Source of the DNA: Tenacibaculum sp. Bg11-29
GTDB lineage: Bacteria; Bacteroidota; Bacteroidia; Flavobacteriales; Flavobacteriaceae
Direction of reading: 5' to 3'
DNA: 64,000 bases
Assembly: GCF_002836595.1 (NCBI RefSeq)
Contig: NZ_PJBB01000003.1
Span: forward strand, 2,417,001-2,481,000
A program made the position numbers and the translations under genes. The notes beneath the pieces were generated by a model that worked only from the letters and a program-made list of their open reading frames with translations, made no database searches and was not told the DNA's origin. This document shows, piece by piece, positions 8,842 through 16,177 of this stretch (position 1 is its first letter; the number at the start of each line of letters is the position of its first letter).

Positions 8842-10572
8842 ATGTATTTCATTAAACTATTATTCTTGTTATTACTCCTTAACTTATCAAGTAATGTCTT
8901 TTTTCAATACAAAGAAAAGAAAACAGAAAAAGTTATTGCTGATCAAAAAATAGACAACAAGACTTCGAATACCAATGATTTTGATAGGGCAAAGCATTTT
9001 TTTGCAATTAAAAAATGGGACTCTACCATAGTATACACTTCAAAAGTATTACAAGCATCTAAAAAAAAAAAAACCATAGAGTATTGTCACTATATCAGAG
9101 GGCATAGCTTCATGAGAAAAAAAATTTTTAAGGAGGCTAAAAAAGAATACAGCTTCGTATCTGAAAAATTTCCTCTTTATTATCTAGTATTACAAAACTT
9201 AGGTGGAATTTCTTTAGAACAAAAAAAAATTAAAGAAGCTATCTGTTATTTTAAAACATTACAAGTACATCCCAATTATAGCCTCGTAAAGAGTTCAGTT
9301 CTTCATGCTCTCGGTTTAGCATATTTCCACCTTTCTCGTTTTGATAAAGCAGAAACCTATCTTTTAATGAGCTATTCTTTACAAGAAAAAGAGAAAGATA
9401 CCATATCGTTAATCAGTTCTTATACAAATATAGCAAACTTATATTATGAACAATATAAAGACAGTCAAGCAATACCTTATTTTGAAAAGGCATATCATTT
9501 ATCAAAAAAGATTAAAAGTTTTAAGTTTAGAAGAAAAACATCTTTGAATATGTCTGTAATAGAAGAAAATAGAAAAAACCTCACTAAAGCACTGATATAT
9601 AGAAAGGAATTTGAAAAATGGAATGATTCTTTAAATGATCAAAACAAAATATGGTCTATAGCTCAGGTGGAAAAAAAATATGCTGTTAATCAGAAACAGA
9701 AACAAATTAAATTATTAGAAGTTGAGAATAAAGTAAAAATTACACAACGTAATGGCTTTGTAATCTCTTCTATTTTATTGTTATTATTACTAAGTACAAG
9801 TCTTTATTTTTATTATCGAAAAAATAAAACTAACAAAATTATTCTAACTCAAAAGAATGAACTAGACACATTAAATGCCACTAAAGACAAACTACTTTCT
9901 GTTATAAGTCATGATTTACGATCTTCTGTAAATGCCTTTAAGCAATCGAGTAGTAAGCTTTTAAAAGATATTGATGATAATAATTATGAAAAACTACCTA
10001 AAATTGCCCGTAAAAGCATAGCAATAGCGAGTAGTACCTCTAGTTTATTAGACAATATTTTACATTGGGCAACGATACAAAACCATCAACTATATTTTTC
10101 TAGAGAATCAGTTAATCTATTTTCGGTAATGGAACAAATAGCTTACAATTACAAACCTCTATTCGAGGATAAAAACATTATATTTAAAAACACGATTCCT
10201 AAATCAGTTTTTGTATGGGCCGATTTAGATTCATTGAAAATAACAACACGAAATTTATTAGATAATGCTATTAAATTCTCTAAGGAAACTGGCATTATTT
10301 CAGTATACTTATATAAAGAAGAAGATGGTTTTTATTATTTTGTAATTGAAGATACTGGAATAGGAATGGACAAGGAAACACAGGAAGCATTACTTAAGGA
10401 AGGAGTACTTCTTAATAAGAAGAAAAACCAAAAAGGATTAGGTACAGGGCTAGGTATACAGCTTTGTAAATCAATGATTAAGAAAAATAAAGGAAAGTTT
10501 TTAATTGAAAGTACAGAAGGTCTTGGAACGAAAATGATTATTGCACTTCCTAAATTAGTTCAAAATGGATAA
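8842..10572 (+). CDS. TPR-containing sensor histidine kinase
   Basis: 576 residues. An N-terminal signal or membrane segment (residues 4-20) is followed by an extracytoplasmic tetratricopeptide-repeat region (about 45-270; e.g. VLHALGLAYFHLSRFDKAET), a transmembrane helix (about 310-328), a coiled linker, a dimerisation domain with the phospho-accepting histidine in LLSVISHDLRSS (His357), and an ATPase domain with N box DNAIKFS, G1 box EDTGIGM and G2 box GTGLGIQLC. The N-terminal TPR module is typical of Bacteroidota kinases that pair with LytTR regulators. Its stop overlaps the start of the response regulator by 8 bp, so the two are translationally coupled. The signal sensed is unknown. Confidence 0.92.
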   Translation: MYFIKLLFLLLLLNLSSNVFFQYKEKKTEKVIADQKIDNKTSNTNDFDRAKHFFAIKKWDSTIVYTSKVLQASKKKKTIEYCHYIRGHSFMRKKIFKEAKKEYSFVSEKFPLYYLVLQNLGGISLEQKKIKEAICYFKTLQVHPNYSLVKSSVLHALGLAYFHLSRFDKAETYLLMSYSLQEKEKDTISLISSYTNIANLYYEQYKDSQAIPYFEKAYHLSKKIKSFKFRRKTSLNMSVIEENRKNLTKALIYRKEFEKWNDSLNDQNKIWSIAQVEKKYAVNQKQKQIKLLEVENKVKITQRNGFVISSILLLLLLSTSLYFYYRKNKTNKIILTQKNELDTLNATKDKLLSVISHDLRSSVNAFKQSSSKLLKDIDDNNYEKLPKIARKSIAIASSTSSLLDNILHWATIQNHQLYFSRESVNLFSVMEQIAYNYKPLFEDKNIIFKNTIPKSVFVWADLDSLKITTRNLLDNAIKFSKETGIISVYLYKEEDGFYYFVIEDTGIGMDKETQEALLKEGVLLNKKKNQKGLGTGLGIQLCKSMIKKNKGKFLIESTEGLGTKMIIALPKLVQNG

Positions 10573-11311
10573 GGTAAATATTCTAATTATAGAAGATACG
10601 ACTGATGATGCATTCGTATTAAGAGAAATGTTAGAGGAAAATAACTATAACGTAGTTGCTATAGCAAGTTCTTATCAGGAAGCATTAACATTATTTTATA
10701 AACTAGATATTGATTTAATTATTATTGATGTTTTTTTAGATGGTAACCCAGATGGAATAACATTTGCAGAAACTATCTCTATAACTCCTAATGCACTTAA
10801 ACCTTTTGTTTTTTTAACGAGTTCAAAGAATCGTCAAATTTTTGAAAGAGCTAAACTTACAAAGCCTTTCAGTTTCTTACTTAAACCATTTAATGAACTA
10901 GAGATGTTATATGCTTTGGAGATTGCTGTTGAAAAATTTTATGAGCAATCTAATATTTTTTCTAGTGAAGATAAAGATACTGTCATTAGTCAAGATTATT
11001 TATTTATAAAAAAAACAAATGCATTAAGAAAAGTAATGCTCTCTAGTATTCTGTATATTGAAGTAGATGATCGATACTGTAATATTATTACAGAAAAAGA
11101 AAAATACATCATTCAAGTTTCATTAGGGAAAATTAGTGAATTACTCGATAATAAAATATTTATTCGAACCCACCGAAAGTATATTGTAAATAGTAATGCT
11201 ATCGAACAAATTATATTAAACGACAATCTATTAATACTAAAAGGGAATCACAAGGTAACCTTTAGTGGAAAATATAAAAACGTAGTTAAGAATTTTCATA
11301 TTCTAAAATAA
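10565..11311 (+). CDS. LytTR-family response regulator
   Basis: 248 residues. The receiver domain (1-125) has the acidic pair (EDTTDD), phospho-acceptor Asp55 in IIIDVFLDG, and the conserved Thr/Ser and Lys (FLTSS, LLKPFN). The C-terminal LytTR DNA-binding domain (about 150-248) is recognisable by IEVDDRYCNIIT, FIRTHRKYIVN and the final beta strands. It is the partner of the overlapping kinase gene. LytTR regulators bind direct repeats upstream of their targets; the two orphan genes downstream (11688, 12808) share conserved upstream blocks and are candidate targets, but this is inference. Confidence 0.93.
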   Translation: MDKVNILIIEDTTDDAFVLREMLEENNYNVVAIASSYQEALTLFYKLDIDLIIIDVFLDGNPDGITFAETISITPNALKPFVFLTSSKNRQIFERAKLTKPFSFLLKPFNELEMLYALEIAVEKFYEQSNIFSSEDKDTVISQDYLFIKKTNALRKVMLSSILYIEVDDRYCNIITEKEKYIIQVSLGKISELLDNKIFIRTHRKYIVNSNAIEQIILNDNLLILKGNHKVTFSGKYKNVVKNFHILK

Positions 11312-11453
11312 AATAGCCTCCATAAAACCTATCATTTCAATAGTCTCTGTATTTCTACACATTTATTTCATTTATTCACACCATTATTCTATAGTACTCA
11401 CAGCAAAAAAAAGCCAACTCACGGCATCTTTTATATTCTCTTTCTTTTTTAAA

Positions 11454-11493
11454 AGTAATTTCACTTCAGGAAATAAAATATAGCGCTATATGA
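11454..11493 (+). repeat. conserved upstream block A, copy 1
   Basis: Block beginning AGTAATTTCACTTCAGGAAA and ending CTATATGA. A closely similar block with the same internal spacing occurs at 12467-12505 upstream of the next orphan gene. It may be a regulator-binding region. Elsewhere in the 376-bp gap 11312-11687 I see a perfect 8-bp hairpin TCTGAATT/AATTCAGA at 11522-11541 and block B at 11588. Confidence 0.45.
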
Positions 11494-11587
11494 TTATCCT
11501 TTAGTTATTTAAAGACAAGTATCTGAATTAATAAATTCAGAATATTTATATAATTACAATCAAAAATATAATGTTTTTAAAGCTTCT

Positions 11588-11620
11588 AAAAAGTAGTGGA
11601 GCAGAAACCACTTTAATAAA
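11588..11620 (+). promoter_or_regulatory. conserved 33-nt leader element (block B), copy 1
   Basis: This 33-nt sequence is 31/33 identical to 12699-12731. Both sit about 70-80 bases before the start codon of an unrelated orphan gene. In both, AGTGG can pair with CYACT around the loop AGYAGAAA; the C-to-T change in copy 2 keeps pairing as G-U. A structured mRNA leader (riboswitch-like or protein-binding) or a DNA operator are both possible. Confidence 0.5.
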
Positions 11621-11687
11621 CGGTTTCTTTTATAAAGTTAAACATAGAAGGAAAGTAAAATTAAATAGGGTATAAAATATTGAAATA

Positions 11688-12395
11688 ATGAGTATAGAAA
11701 TAGCTGAATTAAGTAAATTAAAAGGAATTAATGCAAAACCATTGGGTACAGAAATTAGTATAAAACCTTATGTAAGTTGGAGTACAAGTATTGTTGATGT
11801 TGCGGTATCTCCAGCGGGAACTCTTTGGTGTACAGTTTTACGTCCAGATTCATCTGAAGGGAAAGGTGGTTTTTTAATGATTTATAAAGAAGAAATTTCT
11901 GAATTTGAAGACCCAATCATAAAAAAGTTTTATGCAGGTGATGGATATTTTCGCACAGAAATAGCAAGTGATAAACTTGATTTTGAAAAGAATAATTATG
12001 TTGTAGTTTACAGCCCTTTAAATGAAGATGAGCCTACTGTTATTAGTGCTTATGTAAATGTTTTACTAGGTAAACCTGAAGAGAACCTAAATGGGTTTTC
12101 TGAATGTGAAGGACTTAATATTGTAGATTCAGGAGATGGCATTATGGTATATTATAACTTTCCTCGTACTCCACTTGGTTTTGATAAGTATAAAGGTTTT
12201 GTAGTTGCAAGAAAAGGGAATGAATTAGGGAGTGGAATTGAAATCGCGAAACATCAGATAAACGGAGCTCCAGGAATAATGTATTTACCAATGGGTGACT
12301 TAAAAGAAGGAGAGGTTTATAATATATATACAGCATTAAATTCTATAGAAACACCATTAGCTGGTTGTTTATTTGAAATGCCAAAAATTAAATAA
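11688..12395 (+). CDS. hypothetical protein (235 aa)
   Basis: I do not recognise the family. 235 residues with no signal peptide or membrane segment. It is rich in Gly, Pro and aromatic residues and alternating beta-type segments (VVVYSPLNED, ISAYVNVLLG, IMVYYNFPRT), so it is probably a two-domain beta protein. Starts at ATG 11688. It is preceded by the conserved leader elements at 11454 and 11588 that also precede the 12808 gene, so the two are probably coregulated although their proteins show no obvious similarity. It follows the LytTR regulator at 376 bp. Confidence 0.65.
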   Translation: MSIEIAELSKLKGINAKPLGTEISIKPYVSWSTSIVDVAVSPAGTLWCTVLRPDSSEGKGGFLMIYKEEISEFEDPIIKKFYAGDGYFRTEIASDKLDFEKNNYVVVYSPLNEDEPTVISAYVNVLLGKPEENLNGFSECEGLNIVDSGDGIMVYYNFPRTPLGFDKYKGFVVARKGNELGSGIEIAKHQINGAPGIMYLPMGDLKEGEVYNIYTALNSIETPLAGCLFEMPKIK

Positions 12396-12466
12396 GAACT
12401 CTTTTTACAGCATTCACAAAAAGACGTTGACTCACAACATTGCTATTATTTACATATTTATCTATT

Positions 12467-12505
12467 AGTGATTACACTTCATGAAAAAATGTATAAACTA
12501 TATGA
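12467..12505 (+). repeat. conserved upstream block A, copy 2
   Basis: AGTGATTACACTTCATGAAA ... CTATATGA, matching 11454-11493 at most positions with the CTATATGA part at 31 versus 32 bases. It lies in the 412-bp gap 12396-12807, which also holds an inverted repeat and block B. Confidence 0.45.
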
Positions 12506-12637
12506 GTTTTTATCAGTTCTGAAAAAAAATATCAGTATTACTTAACCTTACAGGCATTTATTTGTTTTAAGGTGTAATTGGAGGAATTGATTTAGAATTA
12601 TAGATAAGTGAGTAAGAACGGTTGTAAAAATATATAT

Positions 12638-12697
12638 GATTGATACAATACGCATTTAATTTATGTTACAATTAATTAGGAGTGTATTGTGTCAATT
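12638..12697. repeat. 15-bp inverted repeat in the leader of the 12808 gene
   Basis: TGATACAATACGC (12641-12653) pairs with GTGTATTGTGTCA (12682-12694) with two G-U pairs, and the pairing extends outward by AT/AT. The loop is 28 nt. It ends directly before block B. There is no matching repeat at the equivalent place upstream of 11688, where a different hairpin (11522-11541) is found instead. Confidence 0.55.
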
Positions 12698-12698
12698 T

Positions 12699-12731
12699 AA
12701 AAAGTAGTGGAGTAGAAACTACTTTAATAAA
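12699..12731 (+). promoter_or_regulatory. conserved 33-nt leader element (block B), copy 2
   Basis: 31/33 identical to 11588-11620. Here AAAGTAG and CTACTTT also give a perfect 7-bp outer pairing. About 76 bases separate it from the ATG at 12808. Confidence 0.5.
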
Positions 12732-12807
12732 GGACCCTTTCTGAGGGGAAATACAGAAGGCGAAAATCGAAAAGCCTTATGAGTAGGTAAATTAAAAAAC
12801 TTAAATT

Positions 12808-13629
12808 ATGTATGAATTTCTTATTGCGACAGGGAGATCTCACGATGCTTCTACAGATAAAACTGTTGAAATGGCTTTAGTTTACAATAATGCTGGAAAT
12901 GAATATACCAGCGATTATTTTAAGCCTGGAGATTACTCTAATCGAAAGGATGCTTATGAGAATGGACAATTAGACATCTGCGCTAATATAGAAGTGAAAA
13001 AAGATGGCAAAAGTATAGATACTGATGATTTTATTGGGGTGAAAATAAAATTCTATGATAAAACTTGGGAACTTGACACAATATGGGTAACAAATCAAAA
13101 TGGAGGAAGGTGTCGTTTCAATAAAGTAAATAAATTTTTTGGAACGGATTCAGGTATTGGAACTGAAGATAATCCGTTTAGAATAGATTTTGAGTTAGAA
13201 ACATTGAGTGATACAGACCAAAATACAGATTCTTTTAAAATGGAAGTAACAACTGCTGATGGTGGTGGTACTGATGATAATGTTTACTACAAACTTTTTG
13301 ATGATACAGGGCATGCTTCTAAGACATCTAGGGCTGATTTACCAGGGAATCAATATGAAGGAGGTGAAACAAATACAATACCTTCATTCGATACGTATTT
13401 TGGATTACTATCAAAAAACATAACACATATTTTAATCATAAAAGTAGGGAACGATAAGTGGGTACCAGAATATATCATAATTACTGAGATATTAGGAAGC
13501 AACTGTCAATTTAATGTAATTGATCACCTTCCGCCCGAAGGGTCTCTTGATACGAATCATAACTGGACAAGTGTTCCTGAAAAAATGTATGACACTAAGG
13601 TATCTAAGAAAAAAGAAGTGAAAATATAA
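12808..13629 (+). CDS. protein with two PLAT/LH2-like domains
   Basis: 273 residues, without signal peptide. The second half (about 145-265) reads like a PLAT/LH2 domain: FKMEVTTADGGGTDDNVYYK, then GNQYEGGETNTIP, then ILIIKVGNDKWVPEYIIITE, matching the family pattern of a GTDxNVY strand, a Gly/Glu loop and the L.I...GND...W.P..I.I strand. The first half (1-112) has the same layout (FLIATGRSHDASTDKTVEMA ... VKIKFYDKTWELDTIWVTNQ), so it looks like a tandem repeat of diverged domains. PLAT domains bind lipids or protein partners and are beta sandwiches. Assignment is by eye. The gene has the shared conserved leader and ends in a large hairpin at 13661. Confidence 0.6.
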   Translation: MYEFLIATGRSHDASTDKTVEMALVYNNAGNEYTSDYFKPGDYSNRKDAYENGQLDICANIEVKKDGKSIDTDDFIGVKIKFYDKTWELDTIWVTNQNGGRCRFNKVNKFFGTDSGIGTEDNPFRIDFELETLSDTDQNTDSFKMEVTTADGGGTDDNVYYKLFDDTGHASKTSRADLPGNQYEGGETNTIPSFDTYFGLLSKNITHILIIKVGNDKWVPEYIIITEILGSNCQFNVIDHLPPEGSLDTNHNWTSVPEKMYDTKVSKKKEVKI

Positions 13630-13660
13630 ACAATAAAAAGATATTTCTATTTTTAGAATG

Positions 13661-13758
13661 AGCTGGTAGTAATGCTCTTGATATGTGATATTTCTTAGTA
13701 GTTTCGAAAGATAGGAAGAATTGATATCATCAGTATTTATTACTACCAGCTTTTTTTA
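13661..13758 (+). terminator. large stem-loop ending in a T-run
   Basis: AGCTGGTAGTAAT (13661-13673) pairs perfectly with ATTACTACCAGCT (13739-13751), followed by T7. The 65 bases between the arms can fold further (TGATAT/ATATCA and TTCTT/AAGAA around TTTCGAAA). It works as a terminator for the 12808 gene, but it is far larger than the other terminators here and could be a structured 3' UTR or small RNA. The rest of 13759-14240 has small hairpins only (e.g. 14073-14088) and no credible gene. Confidence 0.6.
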
Positions 13759-14240
13759 AGTTCTATACTACTTTGAGTGAATAGTTGAATTATTTTGAGT
13801 TTGGTTTCAGAGGTTTTTCTTGAAAATAGTGAATTGAGATAATTCAATGAAAGCTTATAAATAAGTACTTCTTTTTGGTTCAATATAGTTATCTTTTAAT
13901 CAAATAACTCTATGGTATAATTAAGTTGCCTTTAAAAAAATGATTGTTTTTATATTGGTTATATTTCTCTATCATATTTTTTTTGTTTAATTTAACAACC
14001 AACTTAAAACCATGTATATACGTTAGCTAAAAACGAAAAATTAAATAATTTTAGAAACTAAAAAACGACTCTACTTCTCTTTAGAAGTAAACATAAAACA
14101 CTCTCTGTTTTAGTGAGTAAAGTTTAACCCTTCAACTATAAAAAACCAAAGAAAAGTAATACAATTATTTTAGAAAATACGGTGCAAAAGATTGCTCGCA
14201 TCTAGAAAACACAAAGATTAATATATTTAATTAAAAAAGG

Positions 14241-14283
14241 AGGATACGATAACTAAATGACATGTCATTAATTATCATATCCT
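14241..14283. other. long imperfect palindrome upstream of the ATP-grasp gene
   Basis: AGGATACGATAA and TTATCATATCCT are complementary (one mismatch) and enclose the perfect palindrome ATGACATGTCAT; one base is bulged between the two parts. It ends 23 bases before the ATG at 14307. Read leftward it is followed by TTTTTT like a terminator, but no leftward gene lies to its right, so an operator or leader hairpin is more likely. Confidence 0.5.
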
Positions 14284-14306
14284 AAATAAACAGGTTGTAA
14301 AAAATA

Positions 14307-15407
14307 ATGAAAATTTTAATAATAAATAGTAAAGAACATTGGATAAATGGATGGATGACATCTCCTAAAAGTTTACAAATTGTTCTTAATACACTTCAAA
14401 AAATAGGATGTGAAGTAAAAACAATAGAAGTAGAAAAAATCCATGAATTAGAAGAAGTTTTAGAAAAAATAACTAAAGATACTTTAGTTTGGGCTAATGC
14501 TTATTGGGTTAATGGAGCAAATGGTAAGCAATATGCAATAAATGAACAACTAGAGAAATATGATGTACCTTTTCTTGGTTCCAATTTAAATACGTTGCTA
14601 AAACTTTTAGAAAAAGATACCTGTCAAAAAGTATTAAAAGAGTCGAATATTCCGATTCCTAACTACTTTATTATTGACCAAAATAATATAGAAAAAGCTC
14701 ACGAATTGATTAATAATAGTATTCTTTCTTTTCCGTTAGTTATAAAGCCAGTTAAAGAATCTAGATCTCAGGGTATTACGAAAGTACACACAGCAGAAGA
14801 AGCGAATATTACAATTAAGAAAATTCATCATAATTACCCAGAAGGAAACATTATTATAGAAGAATTTTTACCTAATAATGATGTTACTTGTGGCTTTTTA
14901 CGATTAGGTAATGAGATAATGCTATTACCTAGTTATAATGTTGTTAAAGGAATGGATTGTGTAACTGATATTTTTAGCGAAGATCATTATAAATTACCAC
15001 CTTCTTATATGAGACAAGAAATGGTTAGCAACCCTAATATCCTTTCTCAATTGGAAAAATACGTACCAATAATCATAGATGCTCTAGGAATAGGAGCTGC
15101 TACTAGAGTTGATGCAAGATTAGATAAAAATGGAGTTCTTAAATTTTTTGATGTTAATGGTATGCCTGGGTTAAATTATCCTGCTTCGGCATTGATAAAA
15201 CAATGCTTTATTCATTTCCCTGATTATTCAGAAGATTATTTATTTGAGTGCTTGATAAATACTATTGTTTTAGAAAACTTAAATAATTACAATATGCCTG
15301 TTCCTCCGCTTATGGAAACAAATCATCTTTTTAATTTAAAGAGTGAAACCATTATTAAGAGCACAACAGAATGTAAAAACATACGCATTCCAGAATTAAT
15401 CAATTAA
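14307..15407 (+). CDS. D-Ala-D-Ala-ligase-like ATP-grasp protein
   Basis: 366 residues. The ATP-grasp fold is clear: the ATP-binding lysine in FPLVIKPVKESRSQGITKV (about 147-165), IIIEEFLPNNDVTCGFL (about 190-206), and the metal-binding end ATRVDARLDKNGVLKFFDVNGMPGLN (about 265-290), matching the D...N..PG signature of Ddl-type ligases. It lacks the usual Ddl N-terminal glycine-rich motif and is not beside cell-wall genes, so it more likely makes an amide bond in a special dipeptide, a natural product or a peptide tag. I looked for a nearby precursor-peptide gene and found none. It is an orphan with a long hairpin before the start and decayed sequence after it. Confidence 0.8.
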   Translation: MKILIINSKEHWINGWMTSPKSLQIVLNTLQKIGCEVKTIEVEKIHELEEVLEKITKDTLVWANAYWVNGANGKQYAINEQLEKYDVPFLGSNLNTLLKLLEKDTCQKVLKESNIPIPNYFIIDQNNIEKAHELINNSILSFPLVIKPVKESRSQGITKVHTAEEANITIKKIHHNYPEGNIIIEEFLPNNDVTCGFLRLGNEIMLLPSYNVVKGMDCVTDIFSEDHYKLPPSYMRQEMVSNPNILSQLEKYVPIIIDALGIGAATRVDARLDKNGVLKFFDVNGMPGLNYPASALIKQCFIHFPDYSEDYLFECLINTIVLENLNNYNMPVPPLMETNHLFNLKSETIIKSTTECKNIRIPELIN

Positions 15408-15432
15408 AATATATTACCGAAGTTATAAAAAA

Positions 15433-15531
15433 ATGAATTCGGTGAAAAATATGCAGTTTATTATGGCAGATGAGTTTATGTTTTCGATTGATAAGGAAGC
15501 AGGGAAAGTGAAGATACTAAAAGTGTTTTAG
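15433..15531 (+). pseudogene. coding remnant or tiny ORF (32 aa)
   Basis: ATG at 15433 opens a 32-residue frame ending KEAGKVKILKVF and TAG. It is too short to assign. It is the first of three short coding-like fragments in different frames between the ATP-grasp gene and the sulfatase, which together look like decayed genes. Confidence 0.3.
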
Positions 15532-15575
15532 CTTTTCAAAATGTAAATAATCTAAATAAAAATGAAGAAAATTAC

Positions 15576-15758
15576 ATATCTCTAGAAACTCGATAGTTGT
15601 TCCTTTTTTTATAAAACGACAAGGAAATACGGTAGTACTTAAAAAAAACATAGTGTTGCTGCTACTGTTTGTGTTCCTTGTGGGTTTCTATTATTTAGAT
15701 AAGAATAATAAAAGTAAAGTAACTAAAATATATGAAGTTTTTAAAGAGTCTAAATAAT
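15576..15758 (+). pseudogene. remnant with one membrane helix
   Basis: Without an ATG, an open frame runs to TAA at 15756-15758 and reads PFFIKRQGNTVVLKKN, then the strongly hydrophobic LLLLFVFLVGFYYL, then a charged tail ending YEVFKESK. Protein-like composition without a start codon suggests a truncated gene. A further overlapping ORF at 15732-15836 (34 residues, begins MKFLKSLNNERFFLDLKT) continues in another frame, consistent with frameshift decay. I could not identify the parent family. Confidence 0.35.
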
Positions 15759-15899
15759 GAACGTTTTTTTTTAGACCTAAAAACAATTCCGACATTAAAT
15801 AATTTATTTAAAGAAAAGACTTTAATCGAAAAGTAGATTACAAATATTTTTTTAGGAGAATAAATGATAATTATACAATTTTTCTTTTCTTACTTATAT

Positions 15900-15934
15900 A
15901 GATCTCATGAGTTTTAAAACTTATGAGGTCTTTA
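15900..15934 (+). terminator. palindromic hairpin in the decayed region
   Basis: AGATCTCATGAGTTTT and AAAACTTATGAGGTCT are complementary through all 16 positions (two G-U pairs), followed by TT. It probably ended the vanished gene(s) before it. The remaining bases to 16177 show no gene; a TTGACA lies near 16117, possibly part of the promoter for the sulfatase operon. Confidence 0.55.
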
Positions 15935-16177
15935 TGAATACGCAAGGTTAGAAAACATTGCTCGATTTCTTTCTTAATTTTTAACTTAAAAAAAATAAGA
16001 AATGAATTCCTGAAGCTTTCATTAAACTAGCTTTTTAAATGTTGTTATTTTAAGATGAAATAATAAATAAATATATAAGAGCGGGCTCAATTAATTTTTA
16101 TTCTGTTTTTTTTTGACAAATATTTAGCTTAAATTAAACCTTTTAGTCTTTTGAAGGTCTTAGTAAAAAGCAAAATT

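Noticed and set aside
13939..13989. 16-residue hydrophobic ORF (MIVFILVIF...) resembling a type I toxin
   Set aside because: Too short, in a T-rich stretch where such frames arise by chance, and no antitoxin RNA arrangement is visible.
14241..14283. Palindrome as a leftward terminator
   Set aside because: It has a T-run only in the leftward reading, but there is no leftward gene to its right for many kilobases; an operator or leader hairpin fits better.
13990..14306. Possible precursor-peptide gene for the ATP-grasp ligase
   Set aside because: All ATG/GTG frames in this interval close within a few codons; no conserved-looking leader or core peptide.
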